Origin: Marinobacter segnicrescens
Lineage (GTDB): Bacteria > Pseudomonadota > Gammaproteobacteria > Pseudomonadales > Oleiphilaceae
Direction of reading: 5' to 3'
Length of the DNA: 64,000 nt
Assembly: GCF_900111555.1 (NCBI RefSeq)
Contig: NZ_FOHZ01000007.1
Span: forward strand, 143,186 to 207,185
Positions 13,755 to 22,437 of the stretch are shown in pieces. Positions within the stretch are counted from its first letter, which is position 1, and each line of letters begins with the position of its first letter. Both the position numbers and the translations under genes were made by a program. Below the pieces are notes generated by a model. The model made no database searches and was not told where the DNA came from. It saw only the letters and a program-made list of their open reading frames with translations.

Positions 13755-13948
13755 TTGGCGTAATACCAGATATTGTGATTAATTGATGATCAGTCTGGTA
13801 TTGGGAATCCGGTGAGAGTCCGGAACTGACGCGCAGCGGTATTGGGGAACGAGCGGGCACCACGACACTGGCAAGGAGGAACTCCAGCCGGGAAGTCGCC
13901 CGCAAGGCCGAACCGGAAGGTTTACGCCCCTGAGTCCGAAGACCGGCC
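13755..13948 (+). promoter_or_regulatory. Cobalamin (B12) riboswitch in the nrdA leader
   Basis: The conserved core is clear: GGGAATCCGGTGAGAGTCCG followed by GAACTGACGCGCAGCGGTA, then the B12-box-like GAGTCCGAAGACCGGCC near 13931-13947. A peripheral helix, AATACCAGA (13762-13770) with TCTGGTATT (13794-13802), encloses the first part. It lies 0.3 kb before nrdA, in the same direction, with no other gene between. Such riboswitches usually lower expression when adenosylcobalamin is present. Confidence 0.93.
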
Positions 13949-14006
13949 AAGGACAGAGTGCTGTGCCTTCGCGTTTTAAAGGCGAGCGGACGGGTTCCAG
14001 TTTTTT

Positions 14007-14202
14007 GCCACGGAATCCACGGAAGAACACGGAAAAAAGCAAAAGACCAAGACGTTATTGGGCCACGAAATCCACGAAAGAACACGAAATTGAAAAAACC
14101 AGACCTGTCTGTTCAGTAATCGTTTTTTCGTGTTCTTTCGTGGGTTTAGTGGCTAAAAAATCTTTTCATCTTTTTTCCGTGTTCTTCCGTGGATTCCGTG
14201 GC
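14007..14202. repeat. 196-bp nested palindromic repeat element in the nrdA leader
   Basis: The outer arms 14007-14039 and 14170-14202 are a perfect 33-bp inverted repeat. Nested inside, 14063-14099 and 14122-14152 form a second, imperfect pair. All four arms are versions of one unit, roughly CCACGRAATCCACGRAAG followed by AACACGRAA, itself built of three related 9-10-mers. No open frame crosses it. The structure suggests a small non-autonomous mobile repeat or a REP-type element. It sits between the riboswitch and nrdA, so it should be transcribed as part of the leader. Confidence 0.85.
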
Positions 14203-14264
14203 TGACCAGCCCCTCCTGCAACGCGAAGCCAGTAACCCCCAACGCGTTGTAAAGGAGAGCACCC

Positions 14265-17018
14265 ATGTCCACAGCCCTGGCCGAGGCACCCCCAGCCACT
14301 ACGGAATCCCTCCAGGTCATCAAGCGCAACGGCACCCTGGTGAGTTTCGACCCCTCCAAAATCAGCGTCGCCGTCACCAAGGCCTTCCTTGCCGTCGAGG
14401 GCGACCAGGCCGCCGGCTCCGCCCATATCAACCATGCCGTCAAAGCCGTGACTGAGCAGGTGGTCCAGGCCATCAGTCGTCGCCTGAAGGCCGGTGGCAA
14501 GGTCCATATCGAGGACATCCAGGACCAGGTGGAGCTGGCCCTGATGCGTGGTGAAGAACAGAAAGTCGCCCGCGCCTACGTCCTCTACCGGGAGGAACAC
14601 GCCCGCCAGCGGGCGCTGGACGAGCCAGTGGAAGCGCATCCGCACCTGACCGTGAAAAAGGCCGACGGTTCTTCAGCGCCCCTGGACCTGGGCCTGATGA
14701 AACTGCAGGTGGAACAGGCGGCTACGGGTCTGCAGGGCATCAATGGCGAATCCCTGGTGGAAGACGCCCTGCGCAATCTCTACGACGGTATCGAGGAAAC
14801 CGGCGTACTTTCTGCGCTGGTCATGACAGCCCGTGGCCGTATCGAACAGGAGCCGGACTACAGTGCGGTCACCGCCCGTTTGCTGCTAGAACAGATCCGC
14901 CTGGAAACCGCCGGGGAGCTGAACCTGCCCACCACGTTCTCGCTGGCGGAGGTTTACCCACAGGCGCTGACTGCGTTTATTCACGAAGGCATCCGCTACG
15001 AACTGCTGGACGAAGCCCTCGCCGCCTTTGACCTTGAACGCCTGGGCGGCGCCCTGAAGCCGGATCGGGACCAGCAGTTCGGCTTCCTCGGCCTGCAGAC
15101 CCTGTACGACCGCTACTTCCTGCACTGGAACCAGGCCCGCCTGGAGTTGCCCCAGGTGTTCTTTATGCGTGTCGCCATGGGCCTGGCCCTGCGGGAGGAT
15201 GACCCCAACACCCGCGCCATCGAATTCTATGAGCTGCTGTCCAGCTTCGACTACATGGCCAGCACCCCCACGCTGTTCAACAGCGGCACCCGACATTCCC
15301 AGCTGTCCTCCTGCTACCTCACCACCGTACAGGATGACCTGGAGAGCATTTATGGCGCCATCCGGGATAACGCCATGCTCTCCAAGTGGGCTGGCGGCCT
15401 GGGCAACGACTGGACCCCGGTGCGCGCGCTGGGCTCCCACATCAAGGGCACCAACGGTCAGAGCCAGGGCGTGGTGCCGTTCCTGAAAGTGGTCAACGAC
15501 ACCGCCGTGGCGGTGAACCAGGGCGGTAAACGCAAGGGCGCCGTCTGCGCCTATCTGGAAAGCTGGCACCTGGATATCGAGGAATTCCTGGAGCTGCGCA
15601 AGAACACCGGTGACGAACGCCGCCGCACCCACGACATGAACACCGCCAACTGGGTACCGGACCTGCTCATTGAACGCATGCGAGAAGATGGCGACTGGAC
15701 CCTGTTCTCCCCCAGCGATGTGAGCGACCTGCATGACCTATACGGCAACGCCTTCCGGGAACGCTACGAGCACTACGAAAAACTGGCAGAACAGGGGGAA
15801 ATCACCCTGTACAAGACTGTCTCCGCCAAGCAGCTCTGGCGCAAGATGCTCACCGTGCTGTTCGAAACCGGCCATCCCTGGATCACGTTCAAGGACCCCT
15901 GCAACCTGCGTTCACCCCAGCAGCATAAAGGGGTCGTGCACAGCTCCAACCTGTGCACCGAAATCACCCTCAACACCAGCGAAGATGAAATCGCCGTGTG
16001 CAACCTGGGTTCCGTGAACCTGGCGGCCCATGTGCAGGATGGCGAGCTGGACGTACAACGGCTGGAGCGCACCGTCACCACCGCCGTACGCATGCTCGAT
16101 AACGTCATCGAGATTAACTACTACGCGGTGCCCCAGGCGAAGAACTCCAACCTCAAACACCGCCCGGTGGGGCTGGGACTGATGGGCTTCCAGGACGCCC
16201 TCTACAAACTGGGCGTCCCCTATGCCAGCCCGGAAGCCGTGGCGTTCGCCGACGTGGCCATGGAGCAGCTCAGCTACTTCGCCATCCGTGCCTCCGCCAC
16301 ATTAGCCGGCGAACGGGGCGCCTACGAAAGCTACGAGGGTTCCCTGTGGGACCAGGGCATCCTGCCCATCGACTCCCTGGACCTGCTGAGAGCGAACCGT
16401 CGCGACGGCGACGTCTCGGTCAACACCGAAACCCGGCTGGACTGGACCCCCGTTCGGGAGCTCGTTGCCAGAAACGGCATGCGCAACAGCAACGTCATGG
16501 CCATCGCACCGACGGCTACCATCTCCAACATCGTCGGCGTCTCCCAGTCCATCGAACCGGCCTACCAGAACCTGTTCGTCAAATCGAACCTCTCCGGCGA
16601 GTTCACCGTGGTGAACCCTTCACTGGTCCGTGACCTCAAAGCTGAGGGCCTGTGGGACAATGTCATGGTCAACGACCTGAAGTACTTCGACGGCAGCGTG
16701 CAACAGATCGACCGCATACCGGCAGAACTCAAGGCCCGATACGCCACCGCCTTTGAGATCGATGCAAGATGGCTGGTGGAAGCCGCCGCCCGACGCCAGA
16801 AATGGCTCGACCAGGCCCAGAGCCTCAACCTCTATATGGCCGAGCCCAACGGCCGCAAACTCGATGACCTGTACCAGCTGGCCTGGGAGCGCGGCTTGAA
16901 AACCACCTATTACCTGCGCTCCCTGGGTGCCACCGGCGCTGAAAAAACAGCCCCGGTTGCCGCGCCACAGCCGCAGGTGTGCTCTATAGACGAACCTGAC
17001 TGCGAGGCGTGCCAGTAG
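14265..17018 (+). CDS. nrdA: Class Ia ribonucleoside-diphosphate reductase, alpha subunit
   Basis: NrdA (917 aa) reduces ribonucleoside diphosphates using a radical from NrdB. An N-terminal ATP cone (about residues 18-115, QVIKRNGTLVSFDPSKI) is followed by a second cone-like segment (about 125-215), as in Pseudomonas NrdA. Catalytic cysteines are visible: C350 (LSSCYLTT), C564 (SSNLCTEI, thiyl radical site) and C579 (VCNLGSVN). The C-terminal CSIDEPDCEACQ carries the redox-shuttle cysteines. The start follows GTAAAGGAGAGCACCC. Expression is probably controlled by the B12 riboswitch upstream. Confidence 0.97.
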   Translation: MSTALAEAPPATTESLQVIKRNGTLVSFDPSKISVAVTKAFLAVEGDQAAGSAHINHAVKAVTEQVVQAISRRLKAGGKVHIEDIQDQVELALMRGEEQKVARAYVLYREEHARQRALDEPVEAHPHLTVKKADGSSAPLDLGLMKLQVEQAATGLQGINGESLVEDALRNLYDGIEETGVLSALVMTARGRIEQEPDYSAVTARLLLEQIRLETAGELNLPTTFSLAEVYPQALTAFIHEGIRYELLDEALAAFDLERLGGALKPDRDQQFGFLGLQTLYDRYFLHWNQARLELPQVFFMRVAMGLALREDDPNTRAIEFYELLSSFDYMASTPTLFNSGTRHSQLSSCYLTTVQDDLESIYGAIRDNAMLSKWAGGLGNDWTPVRALGSHIKGTNGQSQGVVPFLKVVNDTAVAVNQGGKRKGAVCAYLESWHLDIEEFLELRKNTGDERRRTHDMNTANWVPDLLIERMREDGDWTLFSPSDVSDLHDLYGNAFRERYEHYEKLAEQGEITLYKTVSAKQLWRKMLTVLFETGHPWITFKDPCNLRSPQQHKGVVHSSNLCTEITLNTSEDEIAVCNLGSVNLAAHVQDGELDVQRLERTVTTAVRMLDNVIEINYYAVPQAKNSNLKHRPVGLGLMGFQDALYKLGVPYASPEAVAFADVAMEQLSYFAIRASATLAGERGAYESYEGSLWDQGILPIDSLDLLRANRRDGDVSVNTETRLDWTPVRELVARNGMRNSNVMAIAPTATISNIVGVSQSIEPAYQNLFVKSNLSGEFTVVNPSLVRDLKAEGLWDNVMVNDLKYFDGSVQQIDRIPAELKARYATAFEIDARWLVEAAARRQKWLDQAQSLNLYMAEPNGRKLDDLYQLAWERGLKTTYYLRSLGATGAEKTAPVAAPQPQVCSIDEPDCEACQ

Positions 17019-17040
17019 GCGGTTACCCACCATAGTGCGA

Positions 17041-17150
17041 CCGGGATCTGGTCGGGTGCTTTTGGAGCAGCGCCATGGATGGCGCGGTGCAAGGTCGGCC
17101 CAGGGACGGGCCGTGAATTGCAGCGGAAAAAGCACCCGGCCAGGTCCCGG
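17041..17150. repeat. Folded intergenic element between nrdA and nrdB
   Basis: Bases 17041-17063 pair with 17128-17150 (23 positions, two of them G-U). Inside are two further hairpins: GCGCCATGGATGGCGC near 17070-17085, and CGGCCCAGGGACGGGCCG enclosed by TGCAA/TTGCA. The whole makes a junction of about 110 nt. The CCATGGATGG hairpin followed by an AGGGA-loop hairpin resembles extragenic repeats common in Pseudomonas-like genomes (recalled, not checked). It may affect the NrdA:NrdB ratio. Confidence 0.75.
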
Positions 17151-17190
17151 CCCCCAAAGTCCGGCCAACGAATCAGAGGATAGAAACGAC

Positions 17191-18249
17191 ATGCTGAACT
17201 GGGACGACCAACCAAGCACCGAGTCCACCAAAACTACAACCGAAGGCCCGGCCCCGGTCAACGTCGACGACAAACGCGTCATCAACGGCGAAACCGACAT
17301 CAACCAGCTGGCGCCGTTCAAGTACCCCTGGGCCTGGGAGTACTTCATGAACGCCAACAAAAACCACTGGACCCCGCTGGACGTCAACATGGCCCAGGAC
17401 GTCCACGACTACCACCACCGCCTGACCGCGCCGGAGAAGCACGTGTACGAAAACGTGCTGGCCTACCTCACCACCTCCGACATCCTCGCCATGCGCAACA
17501 TCGGCCTGGCGGTGATGGAGAAAATGAGCGCCCCGGAACTGCAGATCTACCAGGCCCGCCAGGTGTACGAGGAAGCCATGCACACCTGGGCTTACCAGCA
17601 CTGCATTGAAACCCTCAACCTGGACCAGAGTGAAATCTACAACCGCTACCGGGTGGTGCCGGAAATCAACGGCAAGATCCAGATGGCCAACCGCCGCCTG
17701 GATGCCGCCATGCGCTCCGACCTGAACCTGCGCAACCGGGACGACCTGCAGGAATTCATCATGAGCTACCTGTTCTTCGCCGCCGTGTTCGAAGGCACCT
17801 GGTTCTACAACGGCTTCAGCCCCATCTTCGCCCTGCAGCGCCGGGGCCTGATGCGGGGCACTGGCGAGCAACTGCAGTACATCCTGCGGGACGAAGCCAT
17901 GCACTTCTCCTTCGGCCTGAAAGTGGTCAACCAGATCCTCGACGAGGAAAACATCACCCTCGATCCCAAGGCGGTGCAGGACATGTGGGATGAGTCGGAA
18001 GCGGCAGAGAAAGCCTATGCTGACTATATCCTGCGGGATCCCATCCTCGGCTATTCCGCCGAATACCACAGCGAGCAGTTCCGGTTTGTCGCCAACCGCC
18101 GGGCGAGAACCGTGGGCCTGGAAGAGCCGTTCCCCGGGGCGAAGAACGTCTCCCCCTGGCTGGACGAACAGGCCACCCTGCGCAAGGAGAAGAACTTCTT
18201 CGAGACCCGGGTGATCGAGTACCAGACCGGCGCGCAGCTGGAGTGGTAG
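17191..18249 (+). CDS. nrdB: Class Ia ribonucleoside-diphosphate reductase, beta subunit
   Basis: NrdB (352 aa) houses the diiron-tyrosyl radical cofactor needed by NrdA. The ligand helix EEAMHTWAYQH has the E-x-x-H ligands and the tyrosine four residues past the His, the position of the radical Tyr. The second ligand set is DEAMHFSFGLK. The start at 17191 (MLNWDDQP) follows CAGAGGATAGAAACGAC; longer in-frame starts would run through the intergenic repeat. The C-terminus (EYQTGAQLEW) is the tail that docks to NrdA. Confidence 0.96.
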   Translation: MLNWDDQPSTESTKTTTEGPAPVNVDDKRVINGETDINQLAPFKYPWAWEYFMNANKNHWTPLDVNMAQDVHDYHHRLTAPEKHVYENVLAYLTTSDILAMRNIGLAVMEKMSAPELQIYQARQVYEEAMHTWAYQHCIETLNLDQSEIYNRYRVVPEINGKIQMANRRLDAAMRSDLNLRNRDDLQEFIMSYLFFAAVFEGTWFYNGFSPIFALQRRGLMRGTGEQLQYILRDEAMHFSFGLKVVNQILDEENITLDPKAVQDMWDESEAAEKAYADYILRDPILGYSAEYHSEQFRFVANRRARTVGLEEPFPGAKNVSPWLDEQATLRKEKNFFETRVIEYQTGAQLEW

Positions 18250-18330
18250 GTCATTGGGCTGCGTCGCCAGGGCTTCAGGGAAACGGTCATTGGCAGTTAC
18301 ACTGTCGCTGAACCCGAAGCGTGAGACCCC

Positions 18331-19104
18331 ATGCCCAGATCCTTCTATCGCCGCGGGCCGGACCACCGCGGCGGTGCCCCGGTGACCTTCCTGGATGTCC
18401 GGCGCCGATTTCAGTTCCGCACCGTCGAGATCGGCCGCTGGGTGACTGAGCCGGAAAAGCAGCGTAGTGCCGCCCTGTTCTACGACGCCCTGTGCGATCT
18501 GATGACTATACTGGGCGGCACCGAAACCCTGATCTCCCTGCGGGGCACCCTGGCCCTGCAGTACGGCATCGGCGGCCAGCCGGGCGTATCCGCTCACTAC
18601 ACCCCGGCCACCCGCAGCTTTGCCCTGGCCAAGAATGCCGGTCCCGGCAGTATCGCCCATGAGTGGTTCCACGCCTTTGATCACTACATTGCCGACAAGC
18701 TGTTTGAACAAGGCAGCAAAGGCGCTTTCGGCTCCACCCTATGGCTGACCCGGGACGATCCGGTTTCACACCCCCTCAACCAGCGCCTGCAGGCCTGTTA
18801 CAAGGCCATTCTGCTGAACCCGGCCGGTACCGGACCCAGCGATCTGTTTCGCCAGTCCGCGAAAGCCGACAAGGCCGCCGGTGTCCTCTACTTCAGCAAG
18901 CCCGAAGAACTCTGTGCCCGGGCCTTCGAGGCATTTGTGCAGGACGCCGACTGCAAGAACGAATTCCTGGTCAAGGGTACCCGGGAAACCGACGAAGCCA
19001 GGATGGGGCTGTACCCGCGGGGTGAGCAGCGGGAGGCGATCAACTGCGCCTTTCAGAACTACTTTTTCAACCTTGGTCATGCACTGCAGCGGATCAAGGT
19101 CTGA
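18331..19104 (+). CDS. CLCA_X / LPD1-like protein, putative zinc metallopeptidase
   Basis: This is a 257-aa cytoplasmic protein with no signal peptide. The segment IGRWVTEPEKQR, then TETLISLRGTLALQYG, then AHYTPATRSFALAKNAGPGS, and finally AHEWFHAFDHYIAD follows the order seen in the LPD1 domain of large polyvalent proteins from mobile elements. HEWFHAFDH fits an HExxHxxxD/H zinc site. The C-terminal half (KPEELCARAFEAFVQD) adds a conserved EL-ARAFE segment. I recall CLCA_X as the family label used for such stand-alone proteins. Function is unknown, and peptidase activity is inferred from the motif. It follows nrdB by 81 bp. Confidence 0.7.
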   Translation: MPRSFYRRGPDHRGGAPVTFLDVRRRFQFRTVEIGRWVTEPEKQRSAALFYDALCDLMTILGGTETLISLRGTLALQYGIGGQPGVSAHYTPATRSFALAKNAGPGSIAHEWFHAFDHYIADKLFEQGSKGAFGSTLWLTRDDPVSHPLNQRLQACYKAILLNPAGTGPSDLFRQSAKADKAAGVLYFSKPEELCARAFEAFVQDADCKNEFLVKGTRETDEARMGLYPRGEQREAINCAFQNYFFNLGHALQRIKV

Positions 19105-19259
19105 GGAGCGGGATTGACACACACAGGCTGGTATATTGCATTCAGGTTGGGTGTCTGACGGCTATGCTATCAGGGATGGACCAGAGTCCGACCAGAGGTT
19201 CGTGTGACCCGCGAACCGTGCGCCCGGCTCCATGCATTTGCTGGTGAGAGGTAGAATAA

Positions 19260-19610
19260 TTGGCCTACTACATAACAAAAGTCTTGGTAACTGCGGTTCT
19301 GGTTGTGCTGATCTCGGAGATATCAAAACGCAGTTCATTTATCGGGGCGGTTCTTGCATCCGTGCCTTTGACCTCTGTTCTGGCATTGCTTTGGTTATAC
19401 ATCGACACCGGGGATATCGACAGGGCCAGCGAACTTGCCAGCAGCGTATTCTGGCTGGTCATCCCATCTTTGGCATTATTTGTCGCTATGCCGTTACTCC
19501 TTAAGCAAGGTGTCAACTTCTACCTCAGCCTCGCGGTATCGATTGGCATTACCACAACCTGTTACTGGTTAATGATCATTGTTCTCCACCATTATGGCGT
19601 AGACCTTTGA
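19260..19610 (+). CDS. DUF3147-like small integral membrane protein
   Basis: The protein has 116 aa and four predicted membrane helices, with the segment LISEISKRSSFIGAVLASVP typical of the DUF3147 family. The start is TTG at 19260, after GAGAGGTAGAATAA; no ATG fits as well. Function is unknown. It precedes a lipoprotein gene by 31 bp, so the two may be cotranscribed. Confidence 0.75.
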   Translation: MAYYITKVLVTAVLVVLISEISKRSSFIGAVLASVPLTSVLALLWLYIDTGDIDRASELASSVFWLVIPSLALFVAMPLLLKQGVNFYLSLAVSIGITTTCYWLMIIVLHHYGVDL

Positions 19611-19641
19611 ACTATCGATCATTGCGTTTGGGGAGATATCC

Positions 19642-20175
19642 ATGCGCTTGATCCTGGTCAGTCTGCTGCTCGCAACCCTGTTAACCGGCTGCGCCAACGT
19701 CTCACGTTTCGAGAAAGGACCGTTGGTGGCCCATGGTGAACAAATTGATGGCTCCGGCGAACCTCTTTATTACGTGGTAGGGATAGATCTGGGGAAAGCA
19801 GGGGATTCAAGGCCTTTGGAGGCTCTGCTGAGACTGTCACCGGACAGTCCACCGGTTTCCATTGGTGCTCTGCGACCGCAACAGGTTGCCCGTTACCTGC
19901 CACCCTTTGTACCGCCTCCACAGTGGCCTGACTCATGGAAGCAAAAATCCAGAGAGAACGATGCCTATACGGGGGGCGGATTCCACATCGTGTTCAGGGA
20001 GGGACGTCTGTTGTCGGTCGGGATCTGTTCCCATTGCGCCGGGGAAAGGGAGGAGCCAGTAGTTGGCACGCCGGATGGTCAGCATTGGTACGCCTTGCCG
20101 CTTACCCGGCAGCAGGTCATCGATGTATTTGGTCATCCGGACCGGGTACATAAAGTGAATGAGGTTCGATACTGA
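19642..20175 (+). CDS. Putative lipoprotein of unknown function
   Basis: This 177-aa protein has an N-terminal signal ending in a lipobox (LLLATLLTGC), with the lipidated Cys at residue 17. The mature part is moderately polar, with one CSHC pair (ICSHCAGERE). I do not recognise a family. It sits 31 bp after the DUF3147-like gene and just before yhhN, in what may be one short operon. Envelope location is inferred from the lipobox. Confidence 0.7.
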   Translation: MRLILVSLLLATLLTGCANVSRFEKGPLVAHGEQIDGSGEPLYYVVGIDLGKAGDSRPLEALLRLSPDSPPVSIGALRPQQVARYLPPFVPPPQWPDSWKQKSRENDAYTGGGFHIVFREGRLLSVGICSHCAGEREEPVVGTPDGQHWYALPLTRQQVIDVFGHPDRVHKVNEVRY

Positions 20176-20206
20176 GTGAGGTGAAGATGTGTTGGAAGCA
20201 GAGCCA

Positions 20207-20878
20207 ATGAAACCATCTCGTGTTACCGCAACCCGCCTGGTGCCATCGCTTGCCTGGCTGCTGGCCTTTGCCCTCTTTGCTCTGCTTTATATCTCCCTTC
20301 GGGACGTTTTCCCCCACGGCGTGGGGTGGTTTTTCAAGGTCATCCCTATTGCACTGCTCCTTCAGTTGGTGGTGGCAAAGGGCGCGGGGAGAACCCGTAA
20401 CTTCCTGATTGCCGCGCTGGTGCTCTCGGGAACCGGGGACATTCTGCTCAGTCTGGACGGCCTGTTTATTCCCGGGCTGGGCGCCTTCCTGCTGGCTCAA
20501 CTGACTTACACAGCGTTATTTCTCACACAGTTTCGCTGGCGGGTGGGTCGATTGCCCTGGGCGGCCGTGATCCTTGCCTACGCCCTGGCCTGCACCCTGT
20601 TTATCATTCCACAGACTGGTGACCTGCAGCTGGTAACTTTGGTTTATATGATTGCCATCAGCCTGATGGCGATCTCCGCCGGTTTCCGGGATGACAGTCA
20701 ATTTCTCTGGGTGGCCCTGGGTGCGCTGATCTTCATGGTCAGCGATACCCTGATTGCCATCGACAAGTTTGTCTCGCCCTTTGCCGGATCGGGTGTCGCC
20801 ATTATGGCCACCTACTATATTGCCCAGTTGCTGATTTGCGTTGGTGTGATCAGGCATGGCCGTGACCCAGGCGGTTAG
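20207..20878 (+). CDS. YhhN/TMEM86 family membrane protein (lysoplasmalogenase-like)
   Basis: About 223 aa with seven to eight hydrophobic helices. The conserved YhhN features SGTGDILLSLDG and ALIFMVSDTLIAIDKF, each with an Asp in a membrane helix, are present. Animal TMEM86 proteins hydrolyse lysoplasmalogens, but the bacterial role is less sure. The ATG at 20207 (MKPSRVTATRL) is chosen. A GTG at 20189 after GAGGTGAAGAT is an equally possible start, adding six residues. Confidence 0.8.
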   Translation: MKPSRVTATRLVPSLAWLLAFALFALLYISLRDVFPHGVGWFFKVIPIALLLQLVVAKGAGRTRNFLIAALVLSGTGDILLSLDGLFIPGLGAFLLAQLTYTALFLTQFRWRVGRLPWAAVILAYALACTLFIIPQTGDLQLVTLVYMIAISLMAISAGFRDDSQFLWVALGALIFMVSDTLIAIDKFVSPFAGSGVAIMATYYIAQLLICVGVIRHGRDPGG

Positions 20879-20968
20879 ATTTTTTTCCCCGTTGCTTCCT
20901 GCGATTAGTCGAAATGCTTACCCCTGATGCATATGATTGGCGTACATGAAGAAACCGCCGAGAGAACG

Positions 20969-22318
20969 ATGACGAAAACAGCAGGGCCATCAAGCAGGAA
21001 GAGTTACACCTACCTGGGAACGGTTGATGACTCGGTGTTCCGCTACAAGTGGGATATCGACATTGACCTGAAATACCTGAACAACATGCTCCTGCGCAAG
21101 GCGGTCATGGGTGAGCGGATTGTGCTCAACGATGGCTATCTTCTCAACCTGCCTGCGGCCCGCGAGGCCCTGTTGAATCCCTCGAAATCACCCCTCAAGC
21201 TCCTGATCGAACAGAATTTTGTCCGCATTTTGCAGCGTAACGAGTCCCTGGCCGAGTTGCCGGAAGCCATGGCTTCCCAGGGTGTGGAGTCCTTTGAAGG
21301 TCTGCGCAAATCTGCCGAATGGAGCGACCTTGGCCCCATGCTCAAGCGTTGGGAGCCGGTATTGCAGCAATATCAGAATTTCCTGCCCTGGCCGAAAAAG
21401 GATATCAGCCATGGCTTCACCCTGATGATGCAGCGATTACAGGGGCACACGGTGCAGGGTCTGGGGCTGAACCATGTCAGTGATGACCTCTGGCGCCGGG
21501 TACTGGATACCTACCTGGAGCAATCAGAGCAATCCCATGCCGCAGCGAGAACACGGTGGGAAAACCTGGTGCTCGAACTGGCCGGACAGGAGCCGCAAGC
21601 AAAGTCCCTGGTGGACGAACTGATGGGCCTGGCGAACCAGGTTTACCACTACAATTTCGGCGTATGCCTTTCTGCGGTCAGGGACCCGGCCCAGGCAGGC
21701 AGTTCCCTGGACTCATCCACCATCGCGGTCGAAACCCGATACAGCCCGGCTTTCGCCGACCTGTTGCAGGTCGATTCCGTTATGGACACCGTAACGTTTG
21801 ATGCGCCAACGCTGAAGCTGCCCAGGCGGGTTCCGGTGGACGCCAGGGATTTCTGGGAACAGCTGGTGCGGCCGGATACCGAGCTGGGCGAGAAACGGGC
21901 GGGTTTCGTCGACAGTTATGAGGCTTATCTCAATGGTGAAATCGACCGCAAGCAACTGGAAGATATTGCGGATGACTATTCCCGCAGGCTTCTTCGCAGT
22001 TGTGGAGAGGTGGAAACCCGGTCAAGGACCGCCCGACTGGGTCGCACTGCCATGAGCCTCGGTTTTGTCGGCGCCGGGACGTTACTGGGGGGACCGGTGT
22101 TTGCGTTGTTGTTATGGGTGGCTGAGAACGCCGCGGTCCCCACCGTGATGAAAGTACTGCGACGCAGGGGGCAGGAGGTTGAGCTGCCGGTTGCAGGGAG
22201 CAAATCCCGAACCCCGGAACCGGTAAACGCCGGTGGTGCTGGTACCCAGTTGGCGTCTGTTCAGCTGGACCCGGCGAAGGCGTCCGAGCTGGTCAGTCAG
22301 ATCAGGGACTTTGGCTAG
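20969..22318 (+). CDS. Hypothetical protein, unrecognised family
   Basis: The protein has 449 aa from the ATG at 20969 (MTKTAGPSSRKSYTYLG), after GAGAGAACG; an ATG 42 bases upstream is less likely. Most of it is soluble, helical and rich in Leu, Glu and Arg. One hydrophobic stretch near the C-terminus (about residues 355-380, AMSLGFVGAGTLLGGPVFAL) suggests a membrane anchor. The C-terminal tail is polar. I recognise no catalytic motif. It is transcribed alone and converges on the lrp-type gene. Codon use looks like that of its neighbours. Confidence 0.65.
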   Translation: MTKTAGPSSRKSYTYLGTVDDSVFRYKWDIDIDLKYLNNMLLRKAVMGERIVLNDGYLLNLPAAREALLNPSKSPLKLLIEQNFVRILQRNESLAELPEAMASQGVESFEGLRKSAEWSDLGPMLKRWEPVLQQYQNFLPWPKKDISHGFTLMMQRLQGHTVQGLGLNHVSDDLWRRVLDTYLEQSEQSHAAARTRWENLVLELAGQEPQAKSLVDELMGLANQVYHYNFGVCLSAVRDPAQAGSSLDSSTIAVETRYSPAFADLLQVDSVMDTVTFDAPTLKLPRRVPVDARDFWEQLVRPDTELGEKRAGFVDSYEAYLNGEIDRKQLEDIADDYSRRLLRSCGEVETRSRTARLGRTAMSLGFVGAGTLLGGPVFALLLWVAENAAVPTVMKVLRRRGQEVELPVAGSKSRTPEPVNAGGAGTQLASVQLDPAKASELVSQIRDFG

Positions 22319-22437
22319 TGTGCCTTTATCGCCATTTCGTGTGCCGCTGAGAAGCTGGGTACTCCTGCTTGGGGGCAGGAACCTTTTCATGGAACTGTAG
22401 TTACCTGCCGGTCCGCGAGAACCATGGCCCGGACCGG

